64,000 nucleotides of DNA from Alentia gelatinosa (taxonomy: Eukaryota; Annelida; Polychaeta; Phyllodocida; Polynoidae), in contig OX465580.1 of assembly GCA_950022655.1 (NCBI GenBank), forward strand, positions 99,156,797 to 99,220,796, read 5' to 3'. A program made the position numbers and the translations under genes. The notes beneath the pieces are model-generated. The model made no database searches, had not been told where the DNA came from, and was given only the letters and a program-made list of their open reading frames with translations. Below, one piece after another: positions 25,249-35,285 of this stretch. Within the stretch, counting starts at the first letter, position 1. Every line of letters starts with the position of its first letter.

Positions 25249-26096
25249 TTATGCTTCAAGTGACTCACAAACGTTGTAGTTTATCACCCATATATTTGTC
25301 ATTTTAAGGACCCATAGTAACGGCCATTCATAGTCATGTTTATGCCCAGGCACCAGCAGTGATCCTTGGGTAGCTTACGATTTTGTTCAGCAAACCTGGA
25401 ACAATAAAACATCATTAAGTTAGTGTCTGTTGAAAGATTATAAACCATCTAGGGATTCGCCATCCACACCAGCGATTGGCCCAAACATTTCCCCATCCGT
25501 TCTTAACGATGTTATTCCACCTAGCTAGAAAATATACAATTATCATTTGTAAATTTTATCGCTAGATGGAACCTCGTCTCGATCAGGTTTTGCAAGTCTA
25601 TGATACACCCAGTGATGTACAACCCACTAAAAGATTTCTTCTTACATTTCCCTGCAGCAAATGTATTCCCAGTGAAATCTTTACTTCTCTCTGCTGGTAG
25701 CATTTTGCCTGTATTTATCGAATGCTAGAGTTTTGGCTAATATTACTTCACCTAATGTAAAATGTGAACCTTAACTTTAACTGGTCATGACAAGCGGGTA
25801 CAACATAGGAAGGTATTTATTGTTACTTTATTACGTCAGTTAATATCTCATGCCCAGGATGCTAAGCAACTGTTATGAAGATGTGTATGGAATTCACTTA
25901 ATTGAGTTTTATTGCCTTTGTGTAGGAAGACTATCCTACAAATTACCTTATGTTGAAATACTGGGTTAGTACCGGTCACCTACTCATGACAAAATAGTTA
26001 CTCAATCTTTGATATAAAACCACCACCATGTCTTGGAACTTGTTATCTGTCAAAGGAGATAAAACAGCAGCAGCAACAATAAAATTCAAACTGCCG
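25249..26096. other. 3' flank of the GT92 gene
   Basis: On the minus strand, AATAAA hexamers occur at about 25908-25913 and 25816-25821, roughly 185 and 275 bases past the stop codon of the glycosyltransferase. They are plausible polyadenylation signals. 25249-25800 shows nothing recognisable. Confidence 0.35.
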
Positions 26097-27450
26097 TCAC
26101 GTGATATGCACTTTCTTCAGCCTCCTTCTGAGGGCGACCTTGAACTTCAAAATGGTGGTGTCAGAAACGTTATGCCTCATCATTTGTTGGCATTTGTCCC
26201 TCTTGAAATGGCACTTTTTGTAGTGGTGAGACAAGGCATAGAGCGGGTCCACGTTCAACACTGGCGTCCGTGGAACACGCAGCAAACAGAAGTGGTTCCA
26301 GGCAATCACGCACACCCTCGGGTCGAAGATGGACTTGGCGGAGTAACTACGCGGACTGACGTCGACGCGTCGTGTATGTGACATAATCGTCATGTTTGGC
26401 GTCATATTATACGTCATACCCAAGTCCAAAAAGAAGTATGCATTTCGGAAGATCAATAATCCTGGGGTAACCTTGAGACGCTTGTGGAATGTCCTCAGAT
26501 CCGCCATCATGGCTGAATAGTTGGAGTGCATATGCGGCACTATGACTTCATCAAAGTCGATGATAACGGTGTAGTTGTAACGGTACATGTTTCTATATAC
26601 ACAGTCATTAAAACCCGGGATCACTGCTAATTTACGTGCCCAGTAAGAGTTGTCTTCTAGCGGCGATGGCGCTTGCCTTACTACCATTAACCCCTTCTTC
26701 TGGTAGTAGGAGAAAGCTTTCCGGGTCCTGTTCGTCACTTGGCCTACGTAGATATTGATCTCTCGTACACCTAGGATGCTGAGCAGCTCGGCCCATTCTG
26801 CTATTCTCCGGGGTTGTATGTCGCCATATGCAGCAGCCACACAAACGCCGAACTCGACACTGGCCGGTGTCCTGTCTGCGTACACAATGGCGGTGTGGAT
26901 AGTGGAGTTCTGACACGGGCTATAGGACAGGGACACGTTTATGGGCAGTGAGTCGTTCCGACGCACCGGGCAACTAAACATGTACTCCTGGTACATAATC
27001 TTCTTTGCATTTCGATAGCCGCGTCCCGGTACCGCCACGGTCGCCACCGTCACCACCGGGTCGTCGGTAGATTTACCATACCACAACTGGCAGAAGACAG
27101 CTGTGTGCTTGGACGCTGAAGACACCCCGAACACTCTGACCACAGGCGATGTGGCCGCCCCCTTGCGGTCGTCGTAGTAAGCACCGAACACCATCGCTTC
27201 TCGATCACCGTCCCGAAACACCTGCCACACTCCATTGTGCGTGCGCGGTACCTGCGCGCGCACGTTGCAGCTGTGCGAACGCGGCAGCTCGATGGTACGA
27301 CCCAGTGAAGAACGGAGAGAGGCAGTGTGCACGTCCGCGGGGAATTGCGCATGTGCATTGAAGTGGCCATAGAGCGAGACCTCGCGCAGCCCCATTATAA
27401 AAACGGTGAGCAGTGAACCGAGCATCGAGGCGAACAGGTAGTGCAAGTAC
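26097..27450 (-). CDS. GT92 (DUF23) family glycosyltransferase, probable type II Golgi membrane protein
   Basis: The open frame runs to 27494 (465 codons). GT92 enzymes transfer sugars (galactose in characterised members) onto glycans in the secretory pathway. Residues about 20-37 form a hydrophobic signal anchor (LFASMLGSLLTVFIMG). A stem region follows, then a catalytic domain from about residue 210 (VEFGVCVAAAYGD, RIAEWAELLSILGVREINIY) with the metal-binding DxD-type motif in IIDFDEVIVP near residue 315. It ends with a Cys-bearing region (HHYKKCHFKRDKC) and six or more N-x-S/T sites. The stop is TGA near 26097. The first 15 codons lie in a pyrimidine tract ending TTTTTTTATACTGTAG, a good splice acceptor at 27451-27452, so coding may begin in an upstream exon or at the Met in FASM. 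No frameshifts are seen, so the gene looks functional. The exact sugar donor and acceptor cannot be inferred. Confidence 0.88.
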
Positions 27451-27466
27451 CTACAGTATAAAAAAA
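27451..27466 (-). promoter_or_regulatory. Probable splice acceptor of the GT92 exon
   Basis: On the minus strand a run CTTTTTTTATACTGTAG lies just before GTACTTGCACTACC, the polypyrimidine tract plus AG of a 3' splice site. If used, the exon starts at 27450 and the apparent Met at 27494 is intronic. Transcript data would decide. Confidence 0.5.
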
Positions 27467-27515
27467 GACTAGATATGAGACATGCAGCATTCATACAGTG
27501 ATTACAGATTATCGT

Positions 27516-27826
27516 AAAACCGGATGAGTTTTAATCTTGGCTCCCGTATGCCACGACTGGCGTTTGGCGTAGTGATATAACAAGGCGGAGCCGAGTGGTA
27601 TCCGGAACCAAACGTCAGGAGTGGCATTTGGGAGCCAAGATTAAAACGAATCAGGTTTTGATTTTATCCTACCCCTCTCCACAATATTTTAATATCAAAA
27701 TCGTGTATGAAAATCATCAAAATTCCGTATGCCCCTAGTAGCATACAAACGTCCATATGCCAGTCAGCGTGGCATACGGAATCTCAATGTTAAGCCTATG
27801 GGATTTTATATTAGGGGTAGGATAAA
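27516..27826 (+). mobile_element. Hairpin element, copy 3, just 5' of the GT92 exon
   Basis: A hairpin at 27516-27659 (arms with GAGTTTTAATCTTGGCTCCC and its near-exact complement, outermost bases AAAACC/GGTTTT) is followed at once by a perfect 14-bp inverted repeat, TTTATCCTACCCCT (27663-27676) with AGGGGTAGGATAAA (27813-27826). The loop has a smaller stem (ATTCCGTATGCC...GGCATACGGAAT, 27720-27780). It lies 65 bp upstream of the predicted acceptor, that is, in the first intron or 5' flank of the glycosyltransferase. Confidence 0.85.
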
Positions 27827-28609
27827 CCTTTATATCAAACAAGAATTGCATGTATATATATGAAAATAGCACGAGCTATGTATTATAAGCATGCATATGC
27901 AAATAGACTTGGAAGGATATATATGCAACCAATCATTTACTTTTGGCGACTGTGGATTTAACCTTTTTCCCTGAACTATTTTTTACCAAAAGGACAGTTT
28001 TCAGGATCGAGATCAGGACAATGACAGATTTTTAAACATCCTTGAAGGATATTTCAGGTCTCCATACTTCTCCCTGTCCTGTGAAAGGACGATCCATGTT
28101 TATTTAACATGGTCCCCCTTATGACAGTCCTGGGATTCGCATATGACAGTCCTAGGAAAATCCTTCCAAATATCAACTGGCCCCATGGACGACACTTATC
28201 TAACGCAATGACTCTCCCATCCTGGTCATTGTCCTCCAAAGAAATCTCCTATCATTGTCCTAATCCTTCTCACTGTTCCCAAATACCAAACAGCCAACAG
28301 CCTCAGATTCAAGAGCTTGAGGTCAGGTACCCGCACGAATGTATACCTTCATAGTTTTATCATAATGATTTGATTACTTCATCACGTAATCTAACACGTG
28401 CTACTCAGTATTATTCATTTGCTTTAGAATCTTAAAGATACGGCTTTATTTGATCCATTATTTCATATTTCATTACATGAAAAGGATGACTTTTTAGATG
28501 TTGGAAAATCATGCCTCCGAGTATCATGTGAAAAAAACAAATTTTGGTCAAAGTAATCATTTTCCTTGAGTCTGACACAGTGATACAAATATGATGAAAC
28601 CGAATGAAT
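27827..28609. other. Unassigned
   Basis: No gene, RNA or repeat was recognised. CCTAGGA / ATGACAGTCCTGGGATTCGC-type short repeats occur at 28085-28160 but do not form a clear array. Confidence 0.35.
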
Positions 28610-28830
28610 CTCCGGTAGCATTCAAATGAGTTGGACAATGACGACTTTGATGAAAACGAGTCTCTTTCTGTATTTATCTTCCTCCTGTAGACACTAAAGG
28701 AACGGACAACACAGTGGATATATGACGTCATAGACCATCGAGAACAGACTGTAATAATCGTCGAAGCATAGAGAACTAGTTACCAATGTAAAGCTTATTG
28801 GAAGAAAACTCAAGGAGTGAGATAAGTTGT
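28610..28830. repeat. Dispersed repeat, copy B (pairs with 14915-15150)
   Basis: Same orientation and order of landmarks as the copy at 14915 (see there). The spacing between landmarks is nearly constant, so it is one repeat family rather than a chance match. No inverted ends or coding signal. Confidence 0.7.
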
Positions 28831-29388
28831 GGGAGAGCTTCCAACTAACATTCAGTATCCCTGTGGGAGGTCCTCTCATCATCAAGGAATGTTAGTGATA
28901 ATACTTCCTCGTTGTAGCATGGATAGGAGCATGGAGAGTGTATGTCTATTGACTACTTTGGAAATAAGCTAGCTTTCTAACTGCTTATCCGTGTCCCTAA
29001 TTGAAAACGTTAAAACCGAATTTTCTGTATTCCTGAACCGTTGGTTCTGATTTCAGTGCTATTCCTAGTGATTTGTTCTGTTTAACTAGCATCATATTGA
29101 GCATGTTTTGGTTTTGTGTAGGGTAAAATCTTTGTTTTTTAAATAAATAGAGATTGTTGTTCGTTTATTTTGCAAAAAGATACATTTGTACGAAAGTTTT
29201 CTTCTTATTTCCCCTACATGAAATTAAAAAGTTAGCTTTTTCACTAGTCTAAAACCAACGTAGTCGAAATATTTGACGTAGACTATTGTACCATTGTTGA
29301 TCGATAGTTTTGTGGGCATTAGGTTTCTTTTAAGGATGTTTTCAAGTGTCAAAAATCACATTTTCTTTTTTTCTTTTGATATTTATGG

Positions 29389-29792
29389 TCAGTTGGTTTT
29401 TGCTCGCCAAGTCAGATAATTTATTTTGGTCGCTTTGAAATAAGTTGGCACTGTCATCAGCGTAAAGTTTAATTTTTGATGATGTGAGTGCACCCTTAAA
29501 TCATTTACATATATGAAGAACAAAAGTGGTCCAAGGTTAGATTTTGTGGTACCACATAAAGTGGGATTCCCACGATGAGATTCATGTACCTCACAGGTTG
29601 TTTTTCTGAGACAAATCCTGCTGAATTTCTGTACTCGAACACAATTTCTTCGTCTAAATTGTAGGGTTCCATTTTTCTGCGACATGTTTTCCCCCTGCAA
29701 TTGTTGTGACATTGGAACAGAAACAGATGCAACAGAATCTCATGACATTTTGAACCCTCTGAGGAACATGAATACCATCGTATTAATTCCAC
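29389..29792 (-). pseudogene. LINE reverse transcriptase relic
   Basis: On the minus strand, two overlapping frames together hold a decayed non-LTR reverse transcriptase centre: NLGPLLFFIYVNDL at about 29490-29535 (the LGP-LLF-IYVNDL box), then a shifted remnant of the ADDST-F catalytic motif, preceded by GFVSEKQPVRYMNLIVGIPL in the other frame. No intact frame. The upstream and downstream limits are not visible. Confidence 0.7.
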
Positions 29793-30017
29793 TTAACATT
29801 GCCTAAATATGTCACTCAACATATGTTTATATAGAGGCAAAATGGATAGTTGATGCATTATTAAAGTTTGAAATGAAATATATTGTCATCCCCGTGAAGC
29901 ACTTAAGGATGCAAAGCAGCATAACCTCATTAATAATAGAGTTATTTTGGGTGTCTGGCTACCATCGTCTGACATAATATGTCTTATGTGTAGGACTTAA
30001 TCCGAAGTCTAAAAGGC

Positions 30018-30272
30018 TGGTTGCACCAACACATGGAGTTGCTGTGGTCATCTTGTTATATCTTAGAGTGTCGCGATATGTCATACCTCCTTTGTCGCGA
30101 TACGAGGCGCGCGATGATATGTACATACTTGTTCATGATGTGTGTATACTTTGGTGCTCCACCACAGCGACACCTTAAGATGCGTCGCAGGAAATATGCA
30201 GGCGCTTATTCAAAACCTAGCAAGATTTAGCAAGACAACCAATTCGTGCTATATCTTGTGTGTTGGTAGAAC
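30018..30272. mobile_element. Possible MITE
   Basis: GGTTGCACCAACACA at 30019 and the complement of TGTGTTGGTAGAACC at 30258-30272 form a 13-of-15 inverted repeat around 225 bp that includes several TCGCGATA motifs. No target duplication was certified. Confidence 0.35.
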
Positions 30273-31359
30273 CAGTACTTTACTTTACTTTTTAATGAGG
30301 ACGAACGGTTAATCGAAAAGTCATTTAGCGTCTCAGAGAATCAAAGGGCGCGTCATTTGCTTAAAATTCTAGATGATGGCATAAAAAATTCAGCCATTAA
30401 ATTTAAACTACATTCAGTAATAGCGATAAACAACATTTCCATACAAAGCTCACATAATCCATTAAGCTTTTACCATGCACATTTCTACAATGTACGGCGC
30501 TCCCTCGACGACGACATAATTTCGTTTCGACATAGTAAACATAAAGATCGTGGAAATAGAAAACATTGGAAATAGGGGTCTGATAATAAACATATAATAA
30601 ATATAATGAGATTGAATCCAAGGATAGATTGCACTGTAATTCTAGTAGAGTAAATTTGAGGTCAAAACCCACCCCAAACCCAAATGAAAATAATGATGAC
30701 TTTTGTTTAAAACGGTTTAAAAACTATATGGCAGTATCACTTACTGGCTTCGTTTATCAGCCGTGCCTTCTTTGCAGGGGGTACCCTAATACAAATATTG
30801 AGAACAATATGCTGTTTCTTATCTGTCCTAATGTCTCCTGCTATATAAAGGGGAATCGGACACTGGACTCAGCTCGAGCAATGGCTCAACTACGATGTGA
30901 CACCCTTGGACCCTTGGGGACAAAAGTACGAGCAAGCAATTTAGGTATGTCGTATCACTTATCAGATCACGTGACCACACAGTGTCCATACTACCGCCAG
31001 TTAATCAGAAACCTGACGCATCCCAGTAAACTGTGGAAAGAATCGCAATTTATATCTGGTAGAATATAATAAATCTAGCAACTGATTTTATTATGCGGTA
31101 CTTTATGAAAGTTAGGTTTACGTTTTTCTTAAAACCAAAATGAAAATTTTCCGGGCGACAACCACCTGAAGTAACAATTAACGGATGTAATTTAGACACA
31201 CTCTGTATGTATCCTTATTATATACATGTACATCGAAATAATTGAAAAACGCCATTTTGCAGCAAGTCGCGTAGTACAGAAAGCAGAAGGGAATCCGTAC
31301 AATTGTTCAATAAGCGTGAGAAATTCGTGCACAGGTATATGATAATATAGAACCACCCC
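30273..31359. other. Unassigned; a 146-codon frame of unknown status
   Basis: A plus-strand frame at 30629-31069 encodes 146 residues with a Cys-containing stretch (YQPCLLCRGY, LICPNVSCYIKGNRTL, LRCDTLGPLGTK). It does not match a family I know. Its AT-rich N-terminal third and lack of a splice context argue against a normal gene. It may be a decayed transposon ORF. Confidence 0.3.
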
Positions 31360-31914
31360 AGGGCCCCGTTGCTCCAGGATTACGACAGAGCTACGGATCG
31401 CAAAATAGTGATCCGAGGTCCTAAACTTTGCTCCTAAAATTTTGCGGATCGCGTCGTAATGGCATAGGCGCATCGCCGCGTAAAATACTGCTTTTTGCCA
31501 TACATTTTACACGGACCTTTACAGCACTGCGTATCGTATCGCTGTGTGTTAAATACAGCCTTATCTGATATTTCAAATAACGATCCATGATGGCACCACC
31601 AACCCCCTCACTTGTTCTTCTCCCTATAGAAAATAGCGATCCACACCACCAGGTGTCAGATCAGTTTTAACTGTGATGCCATCTGTATCTAATTAAAGAA
31701 CTAATTGATTTCCCACTGTCTCATTCAATATGTGCCCCTGAATTGTTGTATCGCTATGGCATCGTAAAAAATAGCGATACCGCGGGAATATAGGGATACG
31801 ATCCGATATTACAAGAGCTACGCTTTTTCAGTCGGATCGTTAGAGTAATCGTAAAAATAAAATTGCGATCCGATTATAGCTAGCGATACCACAAAAACAG
31901 GAGCAACGGGGCCT
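31360..31914. mobile_element. MITE (555 bp), GGGCCCCGTTGCTCC ends
   Basis: The left end AGGGCCCCGTTGCTCCAG and the right end, complement AGGCCCCGTTGCTCCTG, pair over about 18 bp. Subterminal parts contain repeated GGATCGCAAAA / TAGCGATCC / GCGATACCGC motifs in both orientations. The terminal GGGCCCCGTTGC resembles PIF/Harbinger-type ends (family knowledge; inference). No transposase. Confidence 0.75.
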
Positions 31915-31979
31915 AGGTCCGTAGATTATGACGTTTAACGAAAGTGTTTTGAAACAAAATTTCATTAGATGTTATGTTA

Positions 31980-32167
31980 GGCCCGGCGTCAACTAAGCTC
32001 CCGATACCCTATGATAGACGACCCTATACGTTGCATGCATCGGGGTGCATCCTCAGGTGTATCGGCTTCGGATTAAAGCTGACTTTCCAAAACAATATTG
32101 ATTTTGTGTCTGGTGATGCATCATAAGCCCTATCGTAGTGTATCGGAAGGTCAGTGAACTCCGCGCC
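31980..32167. mobile_element. MITE, GGCCCGGCGTC family, short diverged copy
   Basis: The left end GGCCCGGCGTCAACTAAGCT and the right end, complement GGCGCGGAGTTCACTGACCT, are flanked by TTA on both sides (31977-31979 and 32168-32170). Internal ATCGGGGTGCATC and TATCGGAAGGTCAG motifs are shared with the copies at 24917 and 63781. 188 bp. Confidence 0.7.
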
Positions 32168-32523
32168 TTACTATTTTCCTGTTCAGCTGCAGAATATATT
32201 CACTCTAGATTCCTTGGTTTACATGACTTTAGAATATGCTGCACGGGGATACAGAGATAGCATGCTTCAGGAGGATCATCAATAGGCTGCCTGATCCAAC
32301 AATACATCAGCGGCGACGTTTGTAGGACGAACAGGAGCGCTCGCCCTTCGTGCCGCCCATTTTAGGCACACTCAGGGCTCAAAGGGGACCGGGCCCCCCA
32401 TAGCGTCCCCTATCAGGATGAAGGGCTTGACGTACAAGTTTAACACCTGTTCCAATCATTGGCGCACGTGCTGCGCTTGCCCTAGGGTAAAAGGCTTTTA
32501 TCGTGTCATTACATATTGAGTGG

Positions 32524-33519
32524 GCCTAAAGCCGGAGACACCAAGCGAGAAACTCAGCGATTTCCAGAATCGCCAATACAAAATGGCGTGTCTGCGAGCT
32601 ATTATATCATATTTTACCTGATTATTGCTTCCAAGATTCTAAATTATCGGTAGGAGATATTATTATGAAAAAATAAATCACATATATATGCTATTTTGTA
32701 TTGGCGATTACAGAGGTCGCTACCTTGACTCACCTGGTGTGTCTCCGACATAAGCACAAGCGAGTCCACGTTTGGCGTGTGCGAGCTATTATTTCATATT
32801 TTACACTGATTATTGCTTCCAAGATTCTAAATTATTGGTAGGAGATATTATTATGAAAAAATAAATCACATATATATGCTATTTTGTATTGGCGATTACA
32901 TACACAATAATGACTGGTTTTGTGTACGAGTGGCCGTAATCTCCGAGTAGTTGACGCGTAGTAATATCCGAGCGATTAGCGAGGATATTACGTCGTCAAC
33001 TACGAGGAGATAACAGTCATTCGTATACAAAACCAGTCGTTATTGTATTTATTACCCACCTACAAGATTAGTAACAAATCTATTGCAATTAAAAGGTTTC
33101 TGTAAGCCATTTAGTTCCAGACACCACAGCACAGTCAAGTGTGGCAGTAATTCGGTGTAGACTTACACCAATAATATAGTTCGCCATTAACCTGTACTTT
33201 TAGCATACAAAGTGTATATTATGACAGTGATTTCTGATTGTAAATGAGATTACTATGATTGATTTTAGACAATTAGCATTGAATGAACATTCAAAAAAGT
33301 TATTTCGAAGTACATGATGATTCAACCTCATTACGGGCAGGACTATTTTTCCGGAATCTCCTGCAGCAGATTCTGACATGTCAGAATCTCCGGGTAGATG
33401 TTTCCAGGTGTCCTATACATTTCCTATGGAGACTCCGTAATCGGTGGGTAATAAAGAGATCGCTACCTTGTCTCACCTGGTGTGTCTCCGGCATAAGCAC
33501 AAGCGTGTCCACCTTTGGG
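32524..33519. mobile_element. Long-inverted-repeat element with tandem-duplicated right half
   Basis: The left end (32524-32585, GCCGGAGACACCAAGCGAGA ... CGCCAATACAAAATGGC) is complementary to the right end (GCTATTTTGTATTGGCGATT ... ACCTGGTGTGTCTCCGGC), about 60 bp each. The right half occurs twice in tandem: unit 1 is 32585-32773 and unit 2 is 32774-33519, the latter interrupted by a 555-bp hairpin element at 32901-33455. Without the insert the units are 189 and 191 bp and nearly identical. Confidence 0.8.
32901..33455 (+). mobile_element. Hairpin element, copy 4, with an internal empty-site control
   Basis: The left hairpin at 32901-33046 has arms such as ATAATGACTGGTTTTGTGTA against TCGTATACAAAACCAGTCGT, and a loop around CCGAGCGATTAGCGAGG. 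Then comes a perfect 13-bp inverted repeat, TTTATTACCCACC (33048-33060) with GGTGGGTAATAAA (33443-33455). The host sequence exists twice in tandem: unit 1 reads GATTACA|GAGGTCGC (32706-32720), unit 2 reads GATTACA, then the element, then GAGATCGC. This fixes both element ends and shows no obvious target-site duplication. Confidence 0.85.
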
Positions 33520-33589
33520 ATCACTTTACAGTAGTGACGATCATGGATAGTGACCGGTTCCGTTGCACAGTCGAATTATCTTACCTGTG

Positions 33590-33948
33590 CATGTATGGCA
33601 AAGCTAAATCCAAATAGGTCTTAGACCATCCGTGATCGTTTCAACTCAACAGGTCTATGCAACACCTTGTCTATAAAACACCTCCCTGGCTACCATAACT
33701 AGGACTGTGACTACCTCCATTTTGGCTGGTAGTGTGGCCCAAATCAACTTATGAGAACCACGCATCCGGTGACCTTCATGACGCTGCCCTTGAGGCATTC
33801 ATCGCCAAAGATCCTAGCTTTGGGGGCCTCATTGGCCCTTTCAATGACCAGCCATATGACCTACACACGCATGTCTCCCCTATAATCACGCGCCCAAAAA
33901 GGGCCTTATACCATAAGGCTGACTATAGGGACCTAGGGGCCGTTTAAT
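33590..33948 (+). pseudogene. Old DIRS-like element, RT N-terminal part (first segment)
   Basis: The plus-strand frame at 33732-33947 contains ENHASGDLHDAALEAFIAKD then GPFNDQPYDLHTHVSPIITR and PKR. This is homologous to EHNHPSGRAYSSQVAEFIAK...GPFREKPFVLWTQVSPIMTRPKK in the younger element at 36271-37134. Weaker similarity begins near 33600 (FNSTGLCNT...YLHFGW against IPSGMNCDNW...FIRYGW). It stops where the younger element starts (33949) and resumes at 38921. It is a decayed relative, not a duplicate, of the younger element. Confidence 0.8.
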
Positions 33949-34270
33949 AATTATAAGACAACACAGAATTGCAGGTAAAAGGATCTTTTTTATTATTTTA
34001 GACACCTTTTAAAATACCGCTGATAGACTGTGTCTTTGACATCAGATTTTTATAATATACATGTTATACAATATACATGTTATACAATATACATGGTTAT
34101 ACAGGTTATATAGGGTTGGTGGGCGGGAAAGTCTGCGTGCGTCGATCACTGGCTGAGTGAGTGTGGTGACGCTTGTAGAGGGGCGCTTATATAATAGCGC
34201 AGGTGCTTGCCTCGCAAAAAAAGTTCTGTGGTTGCCTCGAGAATTAACAATCAATTTTTAATTAATTCAC

Positions 34271-34335
34271 AATTATAAGACAACACAGAATTGCAGGTAA
34301 AAGGATCTTTTTTATTATTTTAGACACCTTTTAAA
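34271..34335 (-). repeat. B1 internal repeat of the DIRS-type element
   Basis: 65 bp, identical over most of its length to 33949-34013 (B2): both hold AATTATAAGACAACACAGAA and a GGATCTTTTTTATTATTTTA core ending in CACCTTTTAAA. It abuts A2 with a two- to three-base overlap and the end of the recombinase ORF. Confidence 0.9.
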
Positions 34336-34347
34336 CCGCAAACTGTA

Positions 34348-35145
34348 TTAAAATAATAAACCAATGTTCTCCGATACCTGTGTGTAAAGTTTCTTGGGTG
34401 CGTATTGCCGAACCGCCGATGATAACCACAGGCCCTGTTTTGCCACCTCCGTTTCGCTGAGGCCCGACTGGGCGGCGAGGCACGCGCCCGTTCGGCGTAG
34501 TGAATGTTATTGAGGCTGGGTCCTTGAGAGCTGCGAGGAGAGCGGCGAGGCGAAGTAGAGAGGTGGCTCGGGCGACAGAGAGTGGTCTCTTGGTACCTTG
34601 AATAGAGAACAAAGGGTCACGTGGCCCTCCGCGGGCTAATGATAGTTGCAGTTCAAGTGCGTGCACCGGGCAATAGCGATTGTCCGGTTGTCTTTGCACC
34701 CATGTCTCAACCGGGGTCGAGGTTGACTTGGATGATGTGACTCGCACCCACGCGCCGGTAGTAACAATGTTCACGTGCGATTGTGTAAGTAGGTGGCGAT
34801 TGTTATTTGTAGTGAACACGTGACCCTGTCGGAGAAAAGTATGTACAAGAAACAATATGATGGACCTGACCAGGGCCGCGTCGCCTCCCAATTTAGCGAG
34901 GGAGTCGCAAGTGTCTTTCAATTCGTTAATCCCCAACTCACGTGCTTCTTTAATAACATGGGCAGAACCCTTCTTCATAATATGAATAAACTTAACTAGA
35001 ACCGGATGAGAAAACATCATAAAATCGCCCATGGCGTTCATAACTAGGGTCTTTGCCCCGGAGATATAATTCTTTACCGTGCTAGGTGAATCGAACGAAT
35101 TGAACAATAACTGGGAATACATACATAAATGAGATACATTTGGAT
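34348..35145 (-). pseudogene. Tyrosine recombinase of the DIRS-type element (frameshifted)
   Basis: Main frame 35122-34331. It has the N-terminal SAM-like domain (FDSPSTVKNYISGAKTL) and the first catalytic arginine in ILFLVHTFLRQGHVF. Then the frame slips: the box-II segment HSLRRTGACLAAQSG and the terminal AVRQYAPKKLY (H-x-x-R, W and the nucleophilic Tyr context) are read in another frame from about 34506 down to a TAA at 34348-34350. All expected catalytic positions are present, but one frameshift near 34505-34515 separates them. An in-frame TAA also lies upstream near 35145. The role would be integration of the circular cDNA, by family knowledge. Confidence 0.85.
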
Positions 35146-35285
35146 ATTACGGATCATAGCGATTATCAATCATAAAAGCGAGATACAGCTTCGCTTGTTT
35201 TTCACAATTTCTTTGGGTACCTTGTGTGCACAACAGGTCCAGGTTGGTTCTGTACTGACGCAGGAGGGTATTACCTGAAATATAA

